A stretch of DNA of 64,000 bases from the NCBI RefSeq assembly GCF_030052815.1, contig NC_079505.1, forward strand, positions 65,501,899 to 65,565,898, given 5' to 3'. This document shows, in pieces, positions 1-10,415 of this stretch; position 1 is the first letter of the stretch, and each line of letters opens with the position of its first letter. Under the pieces are notes generated by a model. That model had not been told where the DNA came from and ran no database searches. It worked only from the letters and a program-made list of their open reading frames with translations. The translations under genes and the position numbers were made by a program. The stretch is from Hevea brasiliensis (lineage: Eukaryota; Streptophyta; Magnoliopsida; Malpighiales; Euphorbiaceae).

Positions 1-2513
1 AGCTTGTTTTTTGATCCAAAAGTGACTTGTTTTCTCATTCCTCTTTCTCTCTCAACTTACTACACATGTAAAAGACTATCCAAGGAGATTTTCTTGGCTA
101 TTGCACATGGTAAAGCTTAATTTCTTCTTTGGAAAAGCTTGGTGAACGTGGATTGAAGTTAGAGCCGTCAATTCACTTTCTTCTCCATTTCAAAGAAAAG
201 AGGTAATTCCTATTTCTTTTGGTCCTTTAAAGGAATTCAAGTACACTTAAGCATACGAGTTTGTTGGATTTTGTATTGCATATGATTGTTACATGGTTTT
301 AAGTTTCAATCTTTGGAAAGGGGTTGCATATTGAGTTTTTTGGAAAGAAAGTATGTTTATTTGATGTGTCTTGGCTATTTAATTGTTAAATAAAATATTA
401 TTCTTGTTTATGTCTAGTCTAAGTGTTTATAGACCTAGAATGATTAGTTTCCTTAGTTAAACCTAAGGATTTTTTATTTTTATGTTGATGAAAGTTTGAT
501 GGAACCTTGAATATTAGTTTGTAAGTGTTGCATGTGAGCTTTGAGCATGGATAATGTCACACCTTACCCCTCTATAAGGCATTACATGATCCAGAAATTT
601 TCTTTTCTCCAATTTTATTGAACAGTTAGGTTAGGTGTCAGCTCTAGGGGTGAATTGACCAAATTGCCCCTCACCGGTTCGATCCGATTTGCAAGTAATT
701 TAATATTTCTTTCGGATCCCTAACCTAATTATTTGACCTGCTTAACAATTCTTTTTCGTGATTTTCTCTTTTCCACTGTGTTCACAATGGTCCTAAGGAC
801 TGCAGCGTCATATTTTACTGTTTGAAATTTGAGTTTAAACTGACCTCGCAGTCATTTCCCGAGAAGGTCACCCATCGCTATTACTCCTGGCTCATTTAAC
901 TTTTTATGCTTTGTTTTTCTTCTTTATACTTAACTATTTGGCAATTACTAATTATTTATGTTCAGGGCTTCTCTAGGTATCTTAGATGTGATTCTAAGTC
1001 TCTTACTTGTCCAGACCGATACCGGTCACCGAAATAATGAAATATACCAGGCTATGCCAATAGGGGTGTTACAGATAAGCTCACATGGATTCAAGTTGTT
1101 TTAGGCCTTGGGAATATGTTCATGTATTTGAATTGTGATTTGGAGCTTTGGAATATTTATTGGAAGTTTTGGGAAGAAGTATTCTGTTGTTTTTGACTTG
1201 GGAATTCAAAATTCCTAAGTTTGGCTATCGAATAACATTGTTTCGGAAGACAAAGTATGTAGTTCCTCAGGAAAATTTGAAGAAATTCCAACTTCGATAG
1301 CTGAAATCCAAGATTTTAGCAGTCACTATGGCTACTGTCCAAAATGGGTGCCCCGATGATCAAAGGTTCGGCAGCCAAAGTCTAAAACTCTAGTAGCCAA
1401 ACTTGGTTATGCCAGCTTTATTTCTTTTTCAATTTCAAGGTTCCAAAACATAATTTTATGGTTCCTAAGGGCCTAGAATAAAATATTTGATGTGCATAAA
1501 GTTCTAGAGCTTTGAATAACTCATTAGGTTCTAATGGTTATAGGATCAAACTTAAGAGATTCAAGAAGCTAAGGATCTGAGATTAGCTACCATTTGTGCT
1601 AGGTGGTTGATAGGGTTCAAGAGGTGAGTAATTATAACCTTAATAAATATAAGCTTATTAAATTTAAATTATGATCATCCTCATACATCATGTTATCTAG
1701 AACACGAATATGTTGCATAATTGCATAATTGTTATTGGTGCATTAATGGATAATGGATGACCCATTGACTCCCCCCAGGTCTATGACCATGCTATGTTAT
1801 ATATGTTATGGATCCATAAAATTCAAAAGGATATCTTACTATACCTCTTAGTGCATGACACATGTCATGTTATAAGCAAAAGTCCTGAGGAGCCTCTATA
1901 TGAGCCGAGCATATTATATTAAGGGAGTCACTGGTAACAAGTCCATCCTATGTGAAATATTTGTGATGTGAAAACTTATATGGATGATGCGTTACATATG
2001 TATGAGATAACTGTCATAAATAAATGTTGCTGGTTAGTTTACTCACTGAGCCTATGTAAGCTCACCCCTTTCCTGTAACCCTAAGTGCAGACATACAGGA
2101 ATAGAAAAGTTCTTTGGAGCTTGAACAGCCAGGATAGTTGTGAAGTGTTTAAATATATATTTTATGATTAGTAGACATGTAATATGCAAAGCAATAGTTA
2201 CTGTACTGGTGTTCAAGTTTGATAGATTTTTTTTTAAGCATAAGTAATATAATTATGTATATTTTAAATCTAAGCTAACTCCTCATGTGAGAATGCGTGA
2301 TCCAATTACACTTTAGAGTTTTATGTATGAAAAGGTTCAAATTCTGAATTGATTTTATATTGATGATGAATGAGAAATCTAAAGAGTAATGGTTTGGAGT
2401 ATGCTTGGATTTTGAGATACAGGATTATGTTCATGATTAATACGTTTTTAGGCTTGCTACGAGTTCTAGCAACCTTAAGCTGACCTGATCTCAAGTGCCG
2501 GTAATGGCCCCCT
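1..2513 (+). mobile_element. Ty3/gypsy LTR, left part, interrupted by later insertions
   Basis: This stretch reads as the interior and 3' part of a long gypsy LTR on the plus strand. The segment from about 2450 (aggcttgctacgagttctag, then a region ending gtgccggtaatggcc) matches, with many substitutions, the reverse complement of the left end of the solo LTR at 23489-25332. A stem-like TGAGC/GCTCA at about 2045-2070 is in the place where related LTRs carry a hairpin. The LTR is cut at 2513 by the chromovirus; its last 20 bases (ending gttgttaca) resume at 13502-13521. A solo LTR (555-1073) is nested inside it. Its 5' end is outside the window, so I cannot say whether it is a solo LTR or part of a full element. 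No gene is supported here. Confidence 0.7.
555..1073 (-). mobile_element. Short solo LTR (519 bp), internally deleted relative of the LTR at 60143
   Basis: The element starts TGTCACACC and ends GGTGTTACA, and is flanked by a perfect 5-bp direct repeat GATAA (550-554 and 1074-1078), the normal footprint of a solo LTR. Read on the minus strand, its first ~470 bp align with the first ~465 bp of the 3686-bp LTR at 60143, and its last ~38 bp align with that LTR's last 38 bp. The intervening ~3.2 kb, which should carry the promoter and polyadenylation regions, is absent. Confidence 0.88.
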
Positions 2514-2672
2514 TGTGACACCCCTTACCCGTGTACAGTATATCCGAGTAAGCAATGTCACACGGTGTACCGGCACATTCTATTTTACCTTAATTAATTT
2601 TTATCATAGTTTTGAATATAGTTTATGAAATATAATTTATTTAAGCCATTTATCGAAATTATTATTTATTTG

Positions 2673-2744
2673 AGGTTCCGAAAATTTTAAAGAAAATCCG
2701 GCAGAGTGCCGGCTAAAAATGGAGAAAACAGTTCTTCGGAACCT
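2673..2744 (-). other. Compound hairpin near the 3' end of the LTR
   Basis: AGGTTCCGAA at 2673-2682 pairs perfectly with TTCGGAACCT at 2735-2744. Inside this 10-bp stem lies a second stem CCGGC/GCCGG (2698-2702 and 2708-2712) with a 5-nt loop. The same structure is at 10575-10646 in the sister LTR. The outer stem is also kept at about 53337-53400 in a diverged LTR. It lies 160-230 bp from the LTR 3' end, in the expected R/U5 region. Confidence 0.6.
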
Positions 2745-3131
2745 GTTAAAAACACTCCCAATATTCATAACTCATCACTCTCAAACTCCAATATCAAAAT
2801 CTCAATATTTTTCAATTTCGTTTCTCAATCATTCAGCTCATGTAATAATCATGTATAAGTCACACATAGATATTCATTTTTTTTTCATTCACCAACACCA
2901 TTTTCATTATTTACATGAACATCAAAATACATTACATAAATCCAAATACATATGAGAAAATAAAAATTTAGTTACAAAACACCAAAATGAAACCTAGTGT
3001 CCTACCAATGCACTGTAGAAGGTGAGGTGACACGGACACTGTGCAGAGCTGCAGGATGGACTCACCCAGTCTGCGGTCTACTGGGCTCACGATCAGTATC
3101 TCCAAAACCTACGCGTGGCAAAAGCAACGCG

Positions 3132-3149
3132 CTAAGCAATGATGCTTAG
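3132..3149 (-). other. Conserved LTR stem-loop CTAAGCA/TGCTTAG
   Basis: Perfect 7-bp inverted repeat with a 4-nt loop (atga). The same stem recurs at 11034-11051, at 15815-15832 (loop ttgc) and at 53775-53791 (6-bp stem, loop ataaa), always 618-669 bp from the LTR 3' end. This suggests a structural role in the LTR transcript, possibly near 3' end formation. Confidence 0.6.
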
Positions 3150-5603
3150 TGGTGCAATAATAAAATAGAAAGAAATAACAGAAATAAATATGCATTGAAT
3201 GTATATGTCTTATTTGTTTTGTATTTGTATATCCATTTATTTCGTTAACTTTGTCCACTTTCATTCATTTGGTTGCCCAAGTAACCTATCTTGAGCATCG
3301 AATTTGGATAAACGGCTAAACCGCACTTTGGGTATCAAGTACCTCGCCGTCACACCATCGGTCACATATGTATCTCGGTGTGCAATGAGCGACTAACAAG
3401 TCAGTAAATAATAATATTAGGCACGAGGCCAAGTCTCAATACAATATCAAAATGGCTAAAAGCCATAAAATCACAGAATGGCATAATGCCATGTGCAGTA
3501 CTGCTAACCGAACCTTATTGGCATGCCAAACTATCCAAACCAATCTTGTTAAGTATACTAGGGCATTTGATACTTTTGAATTCTTCAAATTTTGAATTTC
3601 AAGTTTTGGTGTCACTATTCACCTCATTGGTCAAAAAAAATGTTGACTTTTTGATAGAAAATAGGTACATTGGTTTTGACACTCCCAACATACCACATTT
3701 TGCATTCAGAACTTGTTGGCATTAAGCATTAATACCATTTCTAAGTTTAAACCAAGGGAAGCAGAATTTTCAGTTTTTGTAACCCAACTTTACTGTTCTA
3801 TTGGTGACTGTTACAGTGAAAATTTGAGGAAATGGTAAACATGAAAGTTGTACCTTATTTTGTCTAGTTGAATTTATTTTTTTGAATCACTCCATTTGGA
3901 GTTTTGTAGCACCAGATATAGTCCAAAAACCACAGCTGGCCGGATTGCAAAACTGCAGAATTTACGAAATCTACAGTACAATGAACAGTGACTGCCACTG
4001 CCTTGTTGGATAGGTTCTGCTCATAATTTGGGGTAGGTTTCTTCATGAAAGTTGTTTGTCTATGTCTTAACTTGTTTCTGTAAAAATTTCAGGTCAATTG
4101 ACCATATATACAGTGCGTTATGGCCAAATGAACAGTTACTGTTCATTTGGTCATTCTGCAGAACCTGTTTGCAGGGTATCCGGATTGGGGCCAATTTTTG
4201 GTCCATTTGCTTTGGTCTTTTGGACATGGTTTCTTCAGAAAAATTGTGCCATTATAAGTCTAGTTTCATTTTCAATTGGTCAAACACCAATTGGACCTAC
4301 ACAGCCAAAGATATGGCAGTCCAAACAGGCTTGACTCACAGCATCATTCTTTGTCACTAAAGGACCTACCAATTGGGTTTGTAACACTTTAGTTCACTTC
4401 AAATTATGATTAACTTGCCTCAAATGGTCACTAATTGACCATTAGAATGTCCATTAATCATTTCATAAGCCAAGTCCAATTTTTCACTCTCAAAACCCTA
4501 ATTTCCCATTTTAATTCACCCATACACCTAGTTAAACACTTTCATTCATCATATATGTGTATATACACCTTAAACATAATCTCTAATTCATTCTAAGTCC
4601 ATTAAAACAATCAGACTCATTCCTTCCTTAGGGCTGCCGAAATTTATGGTACACATACACATGAGTTTTAGTTCATTTAACTTACAATTTCATACTAAAT
4701 TCAAGTCCTTAACATGGAAATAAATGAATATTAACATAAGTAAGCACCAACCTCTTGGCTCAACTTATTGAACTTGTGAAAACTCTAAAATTTCTCCTCT
4801 TTGTGGCTGCCTAGAGCTTCCTTAGGGTGTGTGGATTAATTTTAGTGAAGATGACTTAGGGTTTTGGGGAGAGGTTTAAGAGATTTTTAAGCTTGATTTA
4901 AGAAGAAAAATGGAGGGTTCTTGGTTATGGTGGTGCGGCTGAATGAGGAAGAAGATGGCTGAAAATTTTTTTAATTCTTTGGTCTTTATTTATCTCTTTT
5001 ATTAGTTAGTTAATTGGTTGTTTAAATTTGATTGGTGGTAGCCTTTAAATGACATCATCATATGTCATAAATGAGTTTTTTTTTTTCTTTTCTTTTCATC
5101 ACTACTCATTTTAAATTTAATTTTTAGTAATGTTTATTCATATTTTATGTCATAATAATTATTTACTTAACTGGACAAGTCGGCCAAAAATCACCTCTGA
5201 AGGCAAAATGACCAAAATGCCCTCCATTTGGCTTAACGGGTCAAAATTGTCTGTACCGATTGAAAAATTTTTCTAAATATTTTCTTGGCATTCTAATGCC
5301 ATAGGGACCTCAATGACCCTTCTCCGGAGTCTCAAAAATTATTTTATGATTTTTCCCCCGGGTCTAGGGCTCCTAGTTGCAAGAACCGCAACTTCCCTCT
5401 GGGTTACCCATCGCTAGGGCACCGGCTCGTTTAACTTGGTTGTATTTTATTTCTAAAATTTTTCTTAAATTTTTCTTATTAATATTTAAGTTAATTATGG
5501 TTCCTCACTTTAGTTTAAATATTTTTCCGGACGTTCTAGCTGTCCGGACCGACACTGGTCACCGAATAAGAGAATGTACGGTTGCTAATGGAGGGTTTTA
5601 CAA

Positions 5604-5615
5604 CTCTTCCCCTCT
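5604..5615 (-). other. Polypurine tract of the chromovirus
   Basis: On the minus strand this reads agaggggaagag, one base before the LTR. It follows the gaggacgaaattt motif that commonly lies between the chromodomain stop and the PPT in plant chromoviruses. Confidence 0.85.
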
Positions 5616-5664
5616 AATTTAAATTTCGTCCTCGAAATTTACCTGATGCAAACAGTTGATGGAA

Positions 5665-7127
5665 CTATTGCGTCATCGTTTCTTCACTTTCCCAAGTCGC
5701 CTCCTCGGTGTTGTGGTGCCTCCAAAGCACTTTCACCAGTGGAATCTGTTTGTTCCTCAATTCTTTTACTTCCCGAGCCAGGATCCGTATAGGTTCTTCT
5801 TCATATGTCAAATCTGGTTGTATTTCAATTTCTTCCCTGGAGATGACATGTGAAGGATCTGAGCGGTATCTTCTGAGCATGGACACGTGGAACACATTGT
5901 GGATCTTATCCAGCTCTGGTGGTAAAGCTAGCCTATAGGCCACTGGACCCACACGTTCAATGACTTTATACGGGCCAATGAACCTAGGGCTTAACTTACC
6001 TTTTCTTCCAAACCTCAATACCTTCTTCCACGGTGATACCTTGAGGAACACTTTGTCGCCAACCACATATTCTATTTCTTTTCTCTTCAGGTCGGCATAA
6101 GATTTCTGTCTATCTGAGGCAACCTTCAGATTGGCTTTGATTAGTTTCACTTTCTCCTCAGTCTGTTTCACAGTGTCCGCCCCACCGCTTGTCTTCGCCC
6201 AATTGGGCCAAAGACACCGAGTTCTACATTTCCTCCCATATAATGCTTCATACGGCCATTTGGATGCTAGCTTGGTAGCTATTGTTGTATGCAAATTCGC
6301 GATGGGAGGTATCTATCCCAACTTCCTCAAACTCAATGACACAACTCCTCAAAGATATCCTCAAGGACTGACATATATTTCATGTTATTGTTATCATTTT
6401 AGTTCAATAGTTGTATTAATTCAATTAGTTCAATTGTTTACAGGATTACTCTTTACGATTACCCATCCGTGCGAGGATGGAAAGTCATCTTGAAGTGGAG
6501 TTGTGTACCCAAGGACTCATGCAACTTCTTCCAAAATCTCGATGTAAACCTTGGGTCTCGATCAGATATGATGGAAAGTGGAATTCCATGCAGTCTAACT
6601 ATCTCACTGATATATAATTCTGCTAACTTTTCTAGTGAGTAGTCAGTCCTAACTGGCAAAAAGTGTGCTGACTTAGTCAATCTATCAACTATCACCCATA
6701 CTGCATCATGTTTCTTCCGGGTGAGAGATAGACCACTTACAAAATCCATGGTGACCCGATCCCATTTCCATTCAGGTATGCGTATAGGCTGTAGCAAACC
6801 CGATGGAACTTGATGTTCTGCCTTGACTTGCTGACATGTCAAGCATTTAGTCACGTAGTCAACTATGTCTTTCTTCATACCAGGCCACCAATACTGAAGC
6901 TTCAGATCATGATACATCTTTGTACTTCCTAGGTGCATAGCATATACACTGGTGTGTGCCTCTTTTAGAATACTGGCCTTCAATTCCCCATTATCTGGTA
7001 CACACAGTCTTCCTTTGTAATACAGACACCCATCTGCTTTCATCTCATAGTCAGTTGCTTTTCCCTCTGAGATTTTGCTCATAATAGCCATTAGCTTCTC
7101 ATCTACCTTCTGCCCATCTAAAATCAC
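5665..7127 (-). pseudogene. Retrotransposon integrase plus chromodomain, broken
   Basis: The first part (7127 to 6459) encodes the HHCC zinc-binding region (HTSVYAMHLGSTK, then CLTCQQV) and the start of the catalytic core (MDFVSGL, then SDRDPRF), ending at HPRTDG. In place of the expected next residues lies an AT-rich insert of roughly 90 bp (about 6385-6475) with stops. Degenerate integrase sequence resumes at about 6380. The last open segment (6294 to 5665) carries the GPY/F module (SPRFIGPYKVIERVGPVAYR) and a C-terminal chromodomain (VKVLWRHHNTEEATWE). In a live element the integrase would insert the cDNA, and the chromodomain would steer it to chromatin marks. The insert and frameshifts make this copy non-functional. 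Confidence 0.9.
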
Positions 7128-9149
7128 AGAATGTGGTTGGCCTCACTTGCAACTCAGCCAAAATAGCTTCATCTCGAATCAAAGTTAGACGGGCATTCAA
7201 TGATCTCAAAGTTGTCATGGATTTTCTGCTCAAAGCATCAGCAACTACATTTGCCTTCCCAGGATGGTAGTCAATTACACAATCATAGTATTTCAGGAAC
7301 TCAATCCATCGCCTCTGTCTAAGGTTGAGCTCCTTCTGAGTTGGCAAGTATTTTAGACTCTTGTGGTCTGTGTAAATGTAGCACTTTTCACCATACAAGT
7401 AATGCCTCCATATCTTCAGTGCGAAGATAATTGCTGCAAGCTCTAGATCATGGGTAGGGTAGTTCTGTTCATGTGGCCTTAGCTGCCTGGAAGCATAAGC
7501 GACCACCTTTCCCTCTTGCATCAATACACACCCTAGCCCATTATGTGAGGCATCACTGTAGACCACAAAGTCCTTTCCTGACACTGGCTGTGTTAACAAT
7601 GGTGCCTCTGTCAACGTAGCCTTCAACTTCTCAAAACTGGTCTGACACTTGTCATTCCAGTCAAATCTGACATTCTTGTATAACAGCTTGGTCATTGGAG
7701 CAGCTATTAAGGAAAATCCCTTCACAAATCTCCTGTAATACCCAGCTAGCTCCAAGAAGCTTCTGACCTCAGTTGTATTTCTGGGAGGCTTCCATTCCAT
7801 CACTGCTTCTATTTTCTTGGGATCCACCCTAATCCCATCAACTGACACTATGTGTCCAAGGAATGCAATCTCATTCAACCAAAAGTCACACTTGGACAAC
7901 TTAGCATACAGCTTCTTTTCTCTCAGGGTTTGCAGAACAATCCTCAAATGCTCATCATGTTCTTCCCTGGTCTTGGAATACACCAAAATATCATCAATAA
8001 AGACCACTACGAACTGATCTAAGTGTGGATGAAAGATACGGTTCATAAGGTCCATGAATGCCGCTGGTGCATTTGTTAGGCCAAGGGGCATCACTAGAAA
8101 CTCATAATGCCCATATCGGGTCCTGAATGCAGTCTTTGGCACATCTGCATCCTTCACCCTCAACTGATGATACCCTGATCTGAGATCAATCTTAGAAAAT
8201 ACTCGCTTCCTTCAACCGATCAAACAGATCATCAATTCTAGGCAACGGATATTTGTTCTTCACGGTCACTTTATTCAACCGCGTAATCGATGCATAACCT
8301 CAAAGTCCCATCCTTCTTTTTCACAAACAAAGACCGAGCTCCCCATGGTGACACACGGGCGTATGAACCCTTATCAAGCAACTCTTGCAACCGAGTTTTC
8401 AACTCCTCAATTCGTGGGTGCCATCCTATAAGGAGCAATGGAAATGGGTCTTGCACCGGCAGTTGTCTCAATAGCAAATTCAACTTCCTTTCTCGTGGCA
8501 AACTGTGCAATTCTTCGTGGAATACCTGGGAAGTCTCTTCAGTGGGTATATCACTCAAGTTTGGCTTAGCTCGCCTAGTATCCACCACATGTGCTAGGTA
8601 GGCTTCACCTTTTCTCATCATTCTTCTTGCAATCGTGGTCGAGATAACATTGACGTAAAATCGTCCTTTCCCCACAATCGTGATCTCATTACCCTCGTAA
8701 GTTTTCAAAGAAATTCTCTTCAATTTGCAATCAACTATTGCACGATGACGTGACAACCAGTCCATTCCCAAAATCACGTCAAACTCATGGAAAGGCAACT
8801 CAATCAGTCGCCAAGAATTCATACCTGAATCCTTAACGCAATCCTTGTATACTTTGTTCACCACTACACTGTGGCCCAATGGATTAGTGACCAAAATGTC
8901 TTGGTCACTCTCCCCTACTAGTATCCCCCTTTCTACGGGTAGGTTGATGCAGATGTATGAATGAGTGGATCCTGGATCCACCAATGCATGCACAGATGTA
9001 TTGTAGAGGGAGAACATACCCCTGATGACGTCCGGGGCATCTTGCTCCTCCTGAGCTCTAATGGCATAGGCTCTGGCAAGTGGTCTGTTATCTGGCCTCT
9101 CTGCTGGCTCAGATGCAGGCCTCTGTGATGGTCTCACTGCCTCAGATTT
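7099..9149 (-). pseudogene. Retrotransposon protease, reverse transcriptase and RNase H, broken
   Basis: Protease: HALVDPGSTHSYI carries the aspartic protease active site, and the flap-side region runs to VILGMDWLSRH. Reverse transcriptase: [12 protein letters not shown] at about 8300, frameshifts between 8290 and 8165, then [19 protein letters not shown] and the catalytic [15 protein letters not shown]. RNase [14 protein letters not shown], the ELAAIIFAL glutamate segment, [10 protein letters not shown], and a [12 protein letters not shown] end. Residue order is typical of Ty3/gypsy pol. At least two small deletions around 8200-8280 shift the frame and introduce stops, and the junction to gag is also shifted. 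The protease and RNase H parts remain readable, so the decay is recent. Confidence 0.92.
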
Positions 9150-10288
9150 GCCAGATTTCCTACCCCTTTGTGGTGCAGAGCAGTCTGCTCGCTTGTGTTG
9201 GAGCAGCTGTAATAGTTCTGCGTGGACAGTTTTTCAACTGATGCTCTGTTGACCCACACCTTAAGCAAGCACCAGTCACTCTCCAACACTCCCCCTTATG
9301 CCACTTCAGGCAGTGTGGACATGCAGAAGATGCTGGGGCTGGTCCCCTGAACCCCATCCCTGGAGAGCTGCCCACTGATGGTGTGGACTGACCTCTCCTA
9401 GGGGTAAACTGTGGCCTGGGCCCCTGAGACTGACCCTGACCTTGTGGCTGACCTGAACTCTGTGTAGGTGGACCCTTGAACCTCTTCCAGATGCAGGAGA
9501 TAAACTAGACTGACCCGAGCCCCTCTTCTGCTGTCTATCCCTTCTGGTCTGCTCACTGATTCTTACTTTTTCAACCTTTATTGCAGCTTCCACTAACTTG
9601 GTAAATTCTGTGATTCCCAGGGCAGTGAGTTGGATCTTTATGTTGTCATTTAGTCCCTCTTCAAATCTCTTACACCTTTCAGCTTCATTAGGGACAATCT
9701 CCCTTCCGTAGCGGCTTAATCTAATGAATTCCTTCTCATACTCGGCCACTGACAGCTGTCTCTACCTCAGGTTAATGAATTCCCTTCTTCTCTCTTCTAG
9801 GTATACAGTACCCATATATTTCTTCTTAAATTCAGAGAGGAAGAAGTCCCAAGTTATAGCTTCTGGCTGTACTTCACTGGACACCGTATCCCACCACTCA
9901 TATGCATCATCTTGCAACAGAGATATGGCAGCTTCTAGGTTTTGTTCAAGAGTGCAGTGGAGTTGTTTTAAGACTCTGCCTGTTCTGTTCAACCAATTTT
10001 CACCGCAATGTAATCATCTTCTCTTGTCAAGAAGTCCACTGCTCCAAATTTTCTCAATTTTTCCAGGTGTGATTTTGGTTGTGGAGGTGGTGGTGGTACT
10101 GCTGCTGCTGGCATTACCCCAGCCATTTTTCTGAAGAATTCGGCCATTTGTTGGAACATGGCCTGTGGAGGCTGAAAGGTGCTCGCTTGAGTCGGAGTAG
10201 GTTCTCCCCTACCCCAAGTCTCAGCTGCTGCAGGTGGAGCATGACTCTCCACTTCCTCCTCAACTGCCCTCTGAGATGTAGGGTCCAT
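9150..10288 (-). pseudogene. Retrotransposon gag, frameshifted
   Basis: The likely start is the ATG at 10288 (MDPTSQRAV). It is followed by a proline/alanine-rich stretch and a Retrotrans_gag-type capsid region (DDAYEWWDTVSSEV, FKKKYMGTVYLEERRREF). It ends in a CCHC zinc knuckle (CLRCGSTEHQLKNC). Breaks seen: a frameshift near 9990, an in-frame TAG at 9762-9764 after REFINLR, a one-base loss near 9485, and another shift before the protease. Gag would form the particle that packages the element RNA. The same TAG occurs at the homologous site of the second gag at 59152-59154. Confidence 0.88.
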
Positions 10289-10394
10289 ATCCTATTCAAA
10301 ATAAGAAAGACAAACAGATCTGCATTAGTGTCACCTCAACTCTTACAAATGCAATGCATGGTATGGACTCAATCTAGGCCCAGAAACGCCTAAA

Positions 10395-10410
10395 CCGGGC
10401 TCTAATACCA
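10395..10410 (-). other. Primer binding site (tRNA-iMet type)
   Basis: The minus strand reads TGGTATTAGAGCCCGG, five bases inside the LTR. The usual initiator-Met primer site is TGGTATCAGAGC, so there is one C-to-T difference. It fixes the element orientation as minus. Confidence 0.9.
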
Positions 10411-10415
10411 CTAAA

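Larger units (their letters stand above)
2514..5602 (-). repeat. 3' LTR of the chromovirus (3089 bp)
   Basis: It starts TGTGACACC and ends TTTTACA, and abuts the PPT at 5604-5615. It is nearly identical to the LTR at 10416-13501 apart from two clusters of differences (about 3290-3410 and the last ~45 bp). Open frames of 60-100 codons occur at the same places in both LTRs. They lie mostly antisense to the element and are stopped early in the related LTRs at 53152 and 59790, so I do not call them genes. Confidence 0.93.

Noticed and set aside
2719..2955. 78-codon open frame present in both chromovirus LTRs (also 10621-10857)
   Set aside because: It is duplicated only because the LTR is duplicated. 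It is antisense to the element and is cut to about nine codons in the related LTRs at 53152 and 59790.
4052..4360. Overlapping ~100-codon frames in LTR interiors (also 12057-12299, 54898-55176)
   Set aside because: They lie in non-coding LTR modules. Frames are not kept between relatives and no protein features are visible.
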